A DNA stretch of 64,000 nt. Origin: Tigriopus japonicus (lineage: Eukaryota; Arthropoda; Copepoda; Harpacticoida; Harpacticidae). The DNA lies in contig CM021323.1 in NCBI GenBank assembly GCA_010645155.1, positions 8,720,666 to 8,784,665 of the forward strand. Reading direction: 5' to 3'. Positions 1 through 10,784 of this stretch are shown here, one piece after another. The notes below the pieces were generated by a model, which saw only the letters and a list, made by a program, of their open reading frames with translations, was not told where the DNA came from and made no database searches. The first letter of the stretch is position 1; each line of letters opens with the position of its first letter. A program made the translations under genes and the position numbers.

Positions 1-593
1 TCCTCATGTGTTGATTCCGATTCTTGTCCCTCACCTTTTAAATGTCTCGTTAAGCACAGTGGTTAAGTTTTATGGTTTTTAAAGTAGCTCAAATAGTTAA
101 AACACTAAAAACAACCTATTAAACCGTATTAATTGAAAGAATCTTTAATTACGAATTAAGGCAAAGTTTGATCCATATTTATTTAGCAGATAATAAACTG
201 TCATTACTTTAAGATTTCGAAGTGCACCAAATGAGCCATTGAATTGCTCTAGTTGTGTGTTCAATTTTTAGATTCTGTCTTGGCTAGAGTCGAGTTTTCT
301 TAAAACCCCAATCAATAATTTAACTTGTCTCGAAACCGTGGTAACATGGACTTTCTTTTGATCACACATGAAATTATTATTATCCTATTTGCAAAGCATA
401 AAACGCCTAATACAACATTTCTAAGAGTGTGAACAAGCTGAATGAAATTAGGTGCATCCGATTCCGAGAGCGATTGTTCCGTTTATCATCTCAAAATCAG
501 CACATTAATTTCTTGAACTTCATCCTGAAATATTTCTTTTTCACAGCCATGTGTACCATCTTAGATAAACCAACCACATGATTGAACCACGAA
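1..593. other. Non-coding flank downstream of GLD2
   Basis: AT-rich sequence with no convincing coding region on either strand. It is the 3' side of the minus-strand GLD2 gene, so it should contain its 3' UTR. An AATAAA-like motif on the minus strand lies near position 180, about 410 bases after the stop, but no closer canonical poly(A) signal was seen. Confidence 0.5.
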
Positions 594-2942
594 TCAACTC
601 GTTGATCCCAGAATGGAGGCCAAAGTCATTGAAGCGGGTTTTTTCGCCAATGTGTCCCACGTCTTGGTCAAAGCGGCCAAGATTTCATCGAAGGCGTCTC
701 GTCGACAAATGGCTCGCGCCGCATTGGTTCGCTCGAAGGGCTCTTCCACGCAGATGTAAGCCTTCCATTGTCCCAGAGGCGTGCCCTGCTGGCGGGCTTG
801 AGTTTCACAATCCGTATTGGTCAACACGCCCCCAGTTCGAACGGAAGGCACGTGTTGGGTGAAATCAAAATCCCGGCCGTAATACTGGAAAAACCTGGCC
901 AACAATTCCCCTAGAAAGAATCGAAAAAAGATAACAATATTTTGAGTTTGCCACTGGTTGATGCTTTGGTAGTCACTAAAGGAAGAAGGTGCTAGTGTTT
1001 ATTCATTTGAATTCTTTTAATCAGTTCCCGGGCAAAAAATGATGTAATGCCACTTAAAACAAAGGTAATTCCGAATAAGTGAACATATTCTGTAGCTGGA
1101 TTATCAAGTGCTTTAAAGTTGATGCTGTTCTAAAATCGTAATGAAATCTATTCCTCAGATCATTATTGAATAGATCTTTTTCGATCAACAGTCTCGAAGA
1201 ATGCTTTGTTTGTTTGCGGATTGTTTATTATCGCTACAAAAAATGGGATTGCCTGTAAATAAAGTTAATCATTAACGTTACTGCTTTTTGTGCTTACTGC
1301 ACATTGGAGTTTTGTTACATCGAATCAGACCACAAGCTCATCAGATTTCGGCATTATTATGGGTGTAAACAACCATTAGACTAATTAGGAATTGAGGCTA
1401 AGACAACGTTCCAAAAAAATATTAGAAGTATGTTTTTACAGACATTACAGGTTTTTTTGGCCTGTAAACTAATTTGTAGGGTTCTATAAAATTGGAGCAG
1501 TACTTTTCAACTTCAAAACCACTCCCAAAAGTTTTTGGTATTAAAAACAGTTTCTTCGGCTTAAATAAACACCCGTGTTTGCATGGTTTCCATCCATTCT
1601 AGTTGCGCTCTTTTTTTGGCCTTAACTCATAATTTTCAGTGAAGGACTCTTTCGTTCCATCTGAAATAAAGAATATACGCACCTAAAGTTTGGCGGTTTG
1701 AGCTGGCATATTGAGGTAGAACACGCTCAAAGTTCAAGCTGGTGATATCTGAGTCGTGATGGAAGGCGTCAGGAGCGAGTCGTTGCAAACTCGGGATCAC
1801 GGGTGGTTGAACCACGTGTTGTAGCACATGCAACACCATGAGTGTCAAGGTGTAACTGGAGAACGTGCCATTTTTGGCCTCATTTAATTGGTTACTCTTG
1901 GCCCATAACTTAACCGCGTGAACTAGAGGAGCGATCCGCCAATCCATCTGAAATAGGCGATAGAGTTACTCTCTTTCCACATGTGTACCGGCCCAAAATG
2001 GGCGTGTTTCACGTACTTGAGAATATTGGAAGAGAAGGTGCGTGTTTCGAACCCCGATCGGATGATTGCACGCAATATCTATCTCAGTGTTCCAATGCTT
2101 CTCGCGCATCTTTAAAATGGGAACCTTGGCCGGGATCATCTCGATATCCGGATAAATATTCGCCGACAGTTGTACCCTACAACAAGCAAAAGAGTAGAAC
2201 GATGAAACCAAAGGCCGGCCAATCTTGGAACTGAGCCCTTCACGGTAATTACGTACATGATCATTCGCTTGAGCTTGTGGAGAATGGTTTTGATCCGATC
2301 CGCAGTAGTCTTCTGGCGTTGCATAAACGTGGCTCCTCGATCCAAGTCCAGAAATAGCCCGAGATCCATATCCGACTCTTTCCCACCAAACCCATTCAAA
2401 GTTGAGCCAAAAGCTTGGAGAAAGGCCCCAGGCAGGTTTTTGGCCACTAAATCGTCCATCTTCCGCCATATGAGGACTTTTCGCTCAAAAACGCGAGAAC
2501 ATTGGCGCTCCTCCAAGAACGAGTTTCTCATGTCAGCGCTCAATCGGACATAGCTGCCTTTATTTGTTACTCCGATTTGGGGAATGGGCGTGTCGCAAAG
2601 GTTAGATAAGGACAAGTATCGGAGCACGCGATGCTCATGGTCAGACGGGTGAGTCAATCCGTTTGGCGGGTTATGAAACGCTCGGTGATTCGCCCCTTGT
2701 GGGCGTTCCGGGTGATCAAACCTTACATGTTGGCGAGGTCCGCCCATGAAGTTATTCACCAACGGATCCACTTGGAATTGGGCTGTGGCTTGAAGAGGAT
2801 GGTACACTTGGATGTGGTGGGGATATCTAGGTGACGAGAAGGAAGGGCCACTAAACTCGCTGTGAAACCCGCGATAATTTTGATATTCCCTCTGTCGCTT
2901 GGCTCGCGGATTATCCTGTTCTTGCCCCCATCGACGCTTCAT
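594..2942 (-). CDS. gld2: GLD2/TENT2-type cytoplasmic poly(A) RNA polymerase, four exons
   Basis: Non-canonical poly(A) polymerase that lengthens poly(A) tails of cytoplasmic mRNAs, working with RNA-binding partners in germline and neurons (family knowledge). Coding exons on the minus strand are 2942-2257, 2176-2017, 1947-1683 and 910-594; every join has GT..AG borders and matching phase, giving 1428 nt and 475 residues. The N-terminal ~110 residues are low-complexity. The nucleotidyltransferase core has the GS motif in AFGSTLNGFGG (G179-S180), then the DMD pair (D191, D193), and the third acidic residue in TEIDIACNH (D262). The PAP-associated region follows with GTFSSYTLTLMVLHVLQ, and the family-typical YICVEEPFERTNAARA sits near the C-terminus. 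There is no RRM, as expected for GLD2. The start is the first Met of the long first exon. The third intron is 772 bp; the others are 70-80 bp. All catalytic residues are present, so it should be active. Confidence 0.93.
911..1682 (-). other. GLD2 intron 3
   Basis: The 772-bp intron starts with a GTGCGT donor at 1682 and ends with a TTTCTAG acceptor at 911. The first and last bases join phase 1 to phase 1. It is AT-rich, and no gene or recognisable mobile element was seen inside. Confidence 0.75.
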
Positions 2943-2994
2943 ACTGCAATGGATGTTACGAATGGGATTGGAAACGATTGAGACAAAGTAAAGG

Positions 2995-3000
2995 TTTAAT
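2995..3000 (-). terminator. Candidate poly(A) signal of PEX19 (ATTAAA)
   Basis: ATTAAA on the minus strand, 73 bases after the PEX19 stop and within the 130-bp gap before the GLD2 start codon. No AATAAA is present in the gap. If this is used, the PEX19 3' UTR is very short and the GLD2 5' UTR begins almost immediately after it. Confidence 0.35.
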
Positions 3001-3072
3001 TATCGGAAAATAGCTCAATTTTTAACTATAAAAATGCTTTAACGGGTGAGAAATTAACGTGTTCATGATGTA

Positions 3073-3960
3073 TCAGGACATTTTGCATTGATCCATGTTG
3101 CCTAAGGTCTGTTCCAAGGATGCTCCGCCGAAGCCAGCTCCAATTTCGGAGGCCTGACCCACCAAATCAGTGGGTGGATTACCCAAACTCTGAATCTGTT
3201 CCATCAGACGCATGACGGTATGAAACCTCTCCGGATCCTCGTCCCCGTCATCATCAGCCTCAAAGATATCTCGGAGTTGCCGAGTGACCTCGTATTGATC
3301 ACTGAATCGTTTAAATTCCGTCTCGGGCAAGGAATCGCGATGCGAGGCCAACCAATCGGGAAACTTTTCATTCAAGTCGCGAATGGCCGGATACAACAAG
3401 TCTTTGGACAAAAGGGACTTCATCACGGCCTCCATCATGGGCAACACGGCTTCGTGTCCGGGTGAATCCGTCGGTGGATCTCCGGCACGATCGCACAACA
3501 TCTTCATGCGATCAAACATGGCCTCTAGATCACTTTCGGAGCCTCCAGCCGCATCCGCATTTCGCGGAAAGAATCCCCCGATGTCGGCGAAGGAATTGGG
3601 CGGTGGAGATACGAGCTCGTTGGCCCGGAGCCCGCGTTTGAGTGCCGAAGCCGGTAATTGACGGCCTTGAGAGGCGGCCTCAAAGGCCGAAGCGTCGACA
3701 AATGAATTCGGCGGCACCAACTCGGGCAATTCGGCGGTGTCGTCATTATCTTCGGGCAAGGGTTCGTGATTAAGTTGAATATTGGGCACACTTTGGAAAT
3801 CGTGCAATGCATCGTCCAACAGTTCATTCAACTCGTCATCCGACTCATCACGGTTGTCGTGATGGCTTTTGGGACGGGCCCCCGAGGAGCCGGACATGTG
3901 GCCGATTTGAAAGGGTCTGATTGAGGATGAATCCGGATGTTTGGGCTTGTTTACAGTCAA
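3073..3960 (-). CDS. Pex19: Peroxisomal biogenesis factor 19 (PEX19)
   Basis: Cytosolic chaperone and receptor that binds peroxisomal membrane proteins and delivers them to PEX3. It is intronless here, 295 residues from the first Met. A second in-frame Met (ATG at 3897, protein MSGSSGARPK...) gives 274 residues and is the likelier start, because the conserved acidic PEX3-binding helix (DDELNELLDDALHDF) would then lie near the N-terminus as in relatives. The C-terminal domain is clear: KSLLSKDLLYPAIRDLNEKF, then PDWLASHRDSLP, then a VMRLMEQIQSLGNPPTDL helix. The protein ends in CKMS, a CaaX farnesylation box, as in the family. The gene is head-to-tail with GLD2, 130 bp from it. The start codon is uncertain; the identity is not. 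Confidence 0.95.
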   Translation of the reverse strand: MTVNKPKHPDSSSIRPFQIGHMSGSSGARPKSHHDNRDESDDELNELLDDALHDFQSVPNIQLNHEPLPEDNDDTAELPELVPPNSFVDASAFEAASQGRQLPASALKRGLRANELVSPPPNSFADIGGFFPRNADAAGGSESDLEAMFDRMKMLCDRAGDPPTDSPGHEAVLPMMEAVMKSLLSKDLLYPAIRDLNEKFPDWLASHRDSLPETEFKRFSDQYEVTRQLRDIFEADDDGDEDPERFHTVMRLMEQIQSLGNPPTDLVGQASEIGAGFGGASLEQTLGNMDQCKMS

Positions 3961-6781
3961 CGAATTAGTCGAGCGAGCCCAGGATCGAATTGCACACCCG
4001 TGAAGGCAATCCGAACAGGATATTCGCGATTTACCCTAGTAATCCGCACTCCAACATGACAGGTTGTTGGTGCCAGACGGAATTCTGGCAAAAAAGTCCA
4101 AGCAGCCTAGTCCATGTAGCAAAATGAGTCCAAACCCGCCGTGAATTTAAAAGAGTCTAAGACAGCCAATGAGCCGTGGAACACAACGTACTATAGCTTC
4201 ATAGCCACGAGGGAACGAAATGAGACATTTCATTTGAGCATTTCCAGATAAAAAAGATGGGAAAAGGGGTTGTTGATGTTGGGATGCCATCCGTAAAAAT
4301 ATCAAGGGTTGTGGAAAATGAGTGTCGTGGCAATGTTTGACGAGAATTTCGGATGCGGAGAAAACGAGTTTTCCCGAGCTCTGTCCTCCTCTAGTCTCGG
4401 CTATGAACTCGTCTCTCTCGTCTGTCTTTATCCTGCCATCTTGTTCAATGTATGGATGAACAGACTAGTACACAACTACACATGTTCGTACCCGGGTGGA
4501 CTTTGCTCTGGCTTTTTCTGATTCTTTTGAACTGGAATCGAGAGATAGATAGATCGATAGGTAGCCGAGATAGGACTCTTATTATGCCTGGCTATGATGA
4601 ATGTCGAACGAAGACGTTTGTGATCGTCTCACCGCCTCCAAAAACACGAGTCGCGTTGACGCGTCGTGTGTTCTCTCAGCCATGAGCAAGTGCGTGCGGC
4701 ACCAATACTATGTACGACGGACGTACTTGAGGGGGTGGTACACGTTGTCTCTACGTTATGGCCCTCCTTATCTTTCGTTCAGTGCCTTAACTAGTCATTC
4801 CCGAGGCTAGTTCTAGGTTGTGAATTCACGGCGAAGGAAAAATGATTAACTCATGGACAACGCAATCGTTCAGGGCCAGCCCATCAGGCCCGATGGACTT
4901 CACTAGCTATTCGTTCAATCATTCATTACCCGTTCACTCGATGAATGGTTAGAGTTAAAGACGGCAAGCCAGCTTCCAACGCCTGAAGTTATGGGTAAAG
5001 AACCTTTAGTTATGGGCACATTTGTTTTGATTGAGATCAAAAATAGTGATGGAAACAATCCAATCTTCAATCATATTCACGATAGGTTGCCCAACTAGGT
5101 CTGCCAATTAGCCTTAAGCGTCTATCATTTGTGGTTGAATTCCATGAGGAAAAAGGCTTTCTTCTGAAGGTGAGCGCAAGTGGCACCCCTTGCTTTATTC
5201 GTCTTTGGCTCAGGGGCGCTAAATAGAAGGAACTTGCTTCTTGATTTTGCGAGATTTTGTACTATGTGAGGGGTGATGGCAAACCTAAAGCTAGCAACCT
5301 CGCGTGAGAAAGATTGAAAGATTGGTTTTTTCCATCAGTAATCAAAAATCGTTTGGTTTGGTATTAGGGATCAAGCCCAGAAAAAAATTGAAATGTTAGA
5401 TTGAACAAAACGGCTTGAGATCATAAAAAGTACTGATGCGAACAAATTGGCCATTTCTTTGTTTGTTTGGGTTTCCAGAATATTTGTTTGTTTGGGGTAA
5501 ATTTGTACCATTCCCAAATAAAAACAGTGATGCCGTCATGATTTGTGGTGATTTGTAAACGCAAGTACTTCAAGACCATTTTCACCACAATTCTTTGTGC
5601 TTATGAAAGAATTGATTGGTTTGAAAGAGATATTTCATACAACTGAAGCTCTTAGTTTTGACTGTAGAGGGTGTTCAAGACCATACCTTACTTTTGACCT
5701 TTTTTCTTACCCTAAGGGATGTCTTTTTGGCAGTCCTGATTTGTTGGGAGACCCAAACATTCAACATCTGTTGACTTCTTTTTCCGATTTGTTTGTTTTT
5801 TATTTGTGATTCTTATTTGTTTGGGGTGCTGTCATTTGTTTGTCTTTGTTATATTTGTTTGTTTCCCATCAGTAATAAAAAGCGTGATCAATTATGTCTG
5901 CAGTTTGTGATCACTGAAATTTTAAAAAGATGGTTGGTCCATTCAATTCAGTTGTACCTTTTTGAATAAATCACATTATGAGATGCGACTTCTCGCGGTG
6001 GCAGGCGTTCAGACCCAGAAAGCAAAATACACAGCATTTGATTAGAACCATTTTTCAATCACCAGGAGTTGGCCAATTGTGCTGAAGACTTTTTTCAAAA
6101 ATGACAAGATTGAACCGATTGTTTTGTTTATTCAACAGATCTGAAGCATAAATAATGGCAGAAATTGATGTTCAGTGTATCCATTTTGTTCATTCTTCAA
6201 TATTCATTAAAATATCAGATCCTAATTCACGGGGTTAATTCGTGTTAATAACAATGTGCACACCTTCACAAATTATTTCTATGCATTTGACTTCATTCAC
6301 TCGGTCTGTCATACTTAGAGTCATAAGATGCAAATAAGCTAATATTCAACTTGCCATCATGACATCATAGCTTTCGACTGAAGTAGAGATTAAGGTACGA
6401 TTGATTATCGAGATAGGATTGAAAACGAGCATCAAACCAAACAAGCCCGATATCAATCGAGTCAGCGTGACTATGTCATTCGGAAATCGTTTCAAGTTTA
6501 AACTTATTTCAAGTGGTTCTGGCCCGACGAAAGGACGATATCTTTAAAATGGAAATTTACCAGATTGGTATAAGGTTTCACTCTCCGGAAAAACGACGAG
6601 CATCTCGCCTTCGCCTTTTAATTCCACCCATTAGGGAGATCGACTCATCCTTTTTTCGTGGCCGCCCTGTGTATTGACCAAATCAAGAGCGAAACAACAT
6701 AAACAACACGTGTTCCTTCAAAGGCAAGAAAACCCTGGCCAAATTAGGAAAGGCCACGTGGACCCTAGATTATTGGAAAGA
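3961..6781. other. Intergenic region between divergent PEX19 and HEATR3
   Basis: About 2.8 kb separates the two divergent genes and must contain both promoters. No coding region was recognised; the short open frames around 4300-4800 and 5600-5800 look random. From about 5455 to 5875 there are many TTTG-type runs (ATTTGTTTGTTTGG and variants), bracketed by two direct copies of CCATCAGTAAT (near 5331 and 5869). This suggests an old low-complexity insertion. A short (GATA)n-like run lies near 4542-4562. Confidence 0.5.
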
Positions 6782-9700
6782 ATGGGTAAAAGCGGTCGGA
6801 GTCGGCCCCATCGCCATATGCGAGTCCATCCCGCGCACGGTCAGGGCGGGGCAGGGCGGGCCCGAACCTCGGCCTCGGCCGATCAAGCGGAACCGGCCGA
6901 CAGTGATGCGGCTTTGATCGCTCGCATTGAGCAACAACTCAAAAGCGGTAGGCTGGTTTCCTTCAATACTAGTATAAATTAACAACCCAAGAGAGATCCT
7001 GCCTGGACTTATATGGCCCCTGAATGTCTTCCGATCTGGGAGATGAGTCATACCGTCATAGATATGGACAAAATATTGACAGGAGGAGCAAAGATAATCT
7101 GAACTAAACTTAAACTTAAACCTAACCTAACCTAACCTAACCTAACCTAACCTAACCTAACCTAAACATACCTAAAAATATAGAAAAACAAACAACATTT
7201 ACTGAAAAACGTTTGAAACAAAAACCCTCGTGGAGGCGCGAACCCCAACTCGCTATGCAGTAAGCACGAGTGCTAGCTCTGAGCCACCACGATCTGTTGT
7301 TACTGAGAGGGGTATTTGTGGTTTATCTAGTGCTGCAGATGAGTCGCCTCCCAGATCGGAAGTTAGTTAGGGCCGATACCTGGACTTATGATCATAAACT
7401 GTTCCCTCATTCCATCAGGCTCTTCCAATGAGACCGAGATCGGTCTGAACAGTTTGGCTTTGTTGGCGGATGCCGCCCATCTCGCCGAACCCATTCTGCG
7501 CGCCCAACTAGTTCGTTATGCCGCACCCTTCATGCTGGATCGTGAGCTCAACTTGGAATCACGATTAGCGGCCGTAGGAGCGTGTCACAATCTCTCCCTA
7601 GTTTCGCCGGATATCTGCCATCAAATGGTGTCCCAAGACATCATGACGCCCTTGGGCGCGCTTCTACCGCTTATTGAGCCGCACAACCCTCACCCCGCTC
7701 AAATCGCTTTGGGCGTGGAGGCGCTCAGCTTGCTGTGGAACTTGTGCGAAGCCAGTGACCTGGCCTGGCAAATCTTTCATCAACGCGACTGGATTCCGGC
7801 CCTCTTGCGTTGTCTGACCCCTGAAACGCCCGCCAAGCTGATTTTACCGGCTCTTCAGTGCTTGCTGACCGTGTGCGAAGGCCATCCTCCGGCCATTGCG
7901 GCCCTTCAAGCCCAGTCCGACTTTCTACCGGCCTTATTAGCTCGACCGACTGATTCGGGACCGGCTCGACATGTGCAAATGTTGGCGGTGGGTGTGGCGC
8001 TGAATGTTCATCCCAGTGGGCGGGATCGAGCTGGACCCGAGGTACTTAACGTATTGGCCGATGGGTTATCCTTAGACCCCCGTCAAATGGTAAGACAAAA
8101 TTACCCTTTTATTATGATGAACCCGACGAATATCATGGGGACGGATAGAGATGAATCTTTGATAATTAGTTGAACGCACTTTGTTAGGGACTATTTTTAT
8201 GTAATTTTATGGATAAAGAAGTTGTATGTGTTATTTCTACGCAACCTAACCTCCTAGAGCAGGCTTTAAAGAATAAAAGATGAAAAGTAAAAGCAGACAG
8301 TAGGAACTTTCACGTCTTTCCCATGTGACACTTTGCGTTAATTACATTTTTGTTCTAAAAAGAAGGGCGTGTAGAAATCAAATCTACATAAGGGATTAAA
8401 ATGTCCATTTTTTCACCAACACTTTCTTTTGCTGGCATCAAGGATTATTATTTTCAATGTTTACTTCAAAACCGCCCATGTGGTTAAAGAGGTTGACAAT
8501 ATTCTTATTCCCTTTTGACCAAACAATCTAATTCTTCTCACTTTTTTATGTCCTAATGATATATTCGACTAAAAATTTCATTTATCATCAACCTTTCTCG
8601 TAAGAATTTGTCATTTTTTTTGCAAAATTGTTGATCCGCAGCTTTTCATCTCTGACTTTCCAGGTTCATGAATATACCAGCCAATGTCCAATCCGTGCCG
8701 ATCCAGCGTCTCCCTCTAAAGAGTCAGCAGAGATCGCTGAGGCGGATCCACAATTGGACATGAAATTGGAGCATCTCCGCCAAGACTTACATCACACTCT
8801 ACAAGCCCAACAAACCGGACTAGAACTTTTGGCCAACATTTGCAGTGCTCAAGATGATGATGATGACGATGATCAATGGGAGGACGAAGATGAAGACTCT
8901 CGTGGAGACTCGGATGAAATGGACATGAACGGGACCATGGATGGCGAATCAATTAACCCCTCTGCCTTACCAGTGACTGTGATCGAATTCATCCAATCAC
9001 GTCAAATTGTGGACACTGTACTCGGGAAAGCCAGTTTGCCCGCGGAAAATGTGCTTCATTTGTTGAAAACCGACCTCCGAGGTCGCTATCAAGGTCCGGA
9101 AATTCTTCGCTCATTCATGTCCCTCCAAACTCGGGCCTTTTTGTGCTTGGCGAATCTGGTCGAATCTTTGGTTTTGGACGATCTTGGTGGGGTGTCGAAA
9201 GTGTCTGCCATGTGGACCGACTTGGTTCGGTTGTGTTTTGCAACCACTCATGACATGGAACCCACCGAGGATCTCCTGGACGCGGCCACTTCAGCCCTTC
9301 GTGCATTGACTCAAACTCTGGTGGATGCTCGAACCGGTCCTCTCGAGTCCCTCAATGAAGCCGAACTCAAGGTCATCCTTGAAGCCGGAGCTCGATGTCC
9401 GTACCCGAAAATCCGTCTCAACTTGTTGCAGATCATCGGCAGTTTAGGGACTTTGGCCACGCAATTGGGCCAACCCGATTGTAGTGCCTCGGAAATGTCA
9501 GCCTCTTACCTCATGGAGTCAGCCATGCGCGAAAGTGACCTCCGATTAAAGGCCGAGGCTCTTGATAAGATCTTTGACATGTTCAGTGAGGACGATACGG
9601 ATGGACTATTTTTAAAACTGGAAATGCTGCCCAAATTGAGCGATATGGAGAAGAGTGTCAAACACGAGATGACTCGTCAACGGAACCAGATGAGTGCCGA

Positions 9701-9791
9701 AAATCGGGGGATCGTTCGACTGGCTGTCACAAATTTGAAGCGATTCATCAAATACAAAAGTAAACGACCGCTCCTAAGTGGAAGGAGTTAA
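6782..9791 (+). CDS. HEATR3: HEATR3/Syo1 homologue, HEAT-repeat ribosomal-protein importer, three exons
   Basis: Symportin that carries uL18 (RPL5) and uL5 (RPL11) into the nucleus for 5S RNP assembly in ribosome biogenesis (family knowledge). Exons are 6782-6947, 7419-8089 and 8664-9791, with donors GTAGGC and GTAAGA and acceptors ATCAG and TTCCAG. The phases match and the product is 654 residues, close to the ~680 of vertebrate HEATR3. The N-terminus MGKSGRSRPHRH fits the conserved MGKS start. Armadillo/HEAT helices run through exon 2, including SQDIMTPLGALLPLI and LWNLCEASDLAWQIF. An acidic loop (polyD then WEDEDEDS, about residues 343-365) precedes further HEAT repeats in exon 3, as in the family. 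The C-terminus has VTNLKRFIKYK. An in-frame upstream ATG at 6674 would add 36 residues and is less likely. Intron 1 consists mostly of a transposon. Confidence 0.93.
7121..7165. repeat. Telomere-type pentanucleotide array (CCTAA)x9
   Basis: Nine perfect CCTAA units (TTAGG on the minus strand), preceded by ACTTAAACTTAAA-like degenerate units and followed by CCTAAACATACCTAAAA. TTAGG is the ancestral arthropod telomere repeat. The array lies inside the MITE at 7012-7378 and is missing from the sister copy at 21426-21697. Confidence 0.93.
7226..7293 (-). other. tRNA-like module within MITE copy 1
   Basis: Read on the minus strand it shows an A-box-like TGGCTCAGAGCTAGC and a B-box-like GGGTTCGCGCC at tRNA-like spacing, ending in CTCCACGAG. 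The T-arm can pair (TGGGG with CTCCA), but the acceptor stem is poor, so it is not a functional tRNA gene. It resembles the tRNA-derived heads of SINEs, so polymerase III transcription is possible but unproven. The homologous module at 21543-21617 has a decayed B box. Confidence 0.6.
8090..8663 (+). other. HEATR3 intron 2
   Basis: The 574-bp intron has a GTAAGA donor at 8090 and a CTTTCCAG acceptor ending at 8663, joining phase 0 to phase 0. It is AT-rich with a T-rich 3' part. No element was recognised inside. Confidence 0.85.
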
Positions 9792-10784
9792 GATAAAGCA
9801 ACCTGAACCAAAACTTTGTTTCCTCTATGTAAGGATTGTCGTTGTTATCGCCAATATATTAATCTGTTTTATGTTAAATTTAGCTGTTTTCTTTAAATTA
9901 GTAAAACGCCAGCAAGACGTCAGCTTGAACCCTCCACCGCCAGCGCCTCTTGTGGCCTTAGTACGGCAGAGGTGCCAGATCGGATTTTCGACTCGATCTT
10001 TTAGCGAAGTAGCAAAAGTTTCTTTAGTGTCACCGTCCGACCAAAACTTTTGTGTTCCTTAGTAAATGACACCACTGAAAAAAATAGTGTTCTCATTAAA
10101 TGACTTGTAATTACCAACGTGCCAAAAAACATAAAAAATTCCAACTGGCGACCATTCTGCATGCAACCACAAGAGGTGCTTGCGACGAAAGGCTTAAACT
10201 GACAATTTGCTGGACTTCAATCTTGATTTTATGCCTTTCAAGCGACCAAAAGCTCCAACTTGCTTGTTAATCTTGTGTTCATACGTAATTTTAGCAAGAT
10301 GCCTTTTCACCCTGACTTCTCAACAGTCACGTGGTTTTGCCACAGAGACCTCTATGGGTTTTGTTCTCGAACACTTGAGCGTCGACAAGTGTTATTTCTT
10401 CGACTACAAACGAACGACCATCCTGTGAGGGACATTTTAGACTGCAAAACAAACATTTTTTAACTTTGCAATAAACTTGCTTGCTATTGAAGCCTTCGAC
10501 CTTTAGCATCCTTGATTGTGCCTGACAAACTGATCTAGCCTTACTTAGGGGTCTAATAATCTGTAAAATCAGTTTTTCAAATTTGATATGGTATGTGCTT
10601 TTGATTTTAGCTTAGTCTTTGTGAGCAAATTGGAGTTCTTTCGCACACGATATAAGAATTCAATCCATTGGAATGTGATTGTGAAAGTTCAATGATTCAT
10701 TCCGAAGACGTGTTTCGACCCACTCTCGGCTTTCCTTTCAGGTTTCTTTGAATTGTGTCTTGGCATGAGTAACATGGTGATCAT
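9792..10784. other. Intergenic region after HEATR3
   Basis: 3' flank of HEATR3. ATTAAA near 10095 is a possible poly(A) signal about 300 bases after the stop. The small open frames here have no recognisable protein features. The region ends at the target duplication of a hAT-like MITE. Confidence 0.5.

Larger units (their letters stand above)
7012..7378. mobile_element. MULE-like MITE with tRNA-like core and telomere-type array, copy 1
   Basis: A 367-bp element inside HEATR3 intron 1, flanked by a perfect 10-bp duplication CCTGGACTTA (7002-7011 and 7379-7388). It has long imperfect terminal inverted repeats: the left end begins TATGGCCCCTGAATG and the right end, read inward, TATCGGCCCTAACTA. 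Both are followed by CTTCCGATCTGGGAG and a GACTCAT-like block. A second copy at 21426-21697 has its own, different 10-bp duplication, so the ends are defined by two independent insertions. The 9-11 bp duplication with long TIRs resembles Mutator-like elements (inference). No transposase is present, so it is non-autonomous. Confidence 0.88.

Noticed and set aside
7121..7165. True telomere or chromosome end
   Set aside because: Only nine units, inside a TIR-bounded element with a target duplication, and within the intron of a gene.
7226..7293. Functional tRNA gene
   Set aside because: The acceptor stem does not pair properly, and the sister copy has a mutated B box. It is better read as a tRNA-derived part of a transposon.
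9778..10062. 94-codon plus frame with a hydrophobic segment after HEATR3
   Set aside because: It overlaps the HEATR3 stop and 3' UTR, has no recognisable family, and the hydrophobic run comes from AT-rich sequence.
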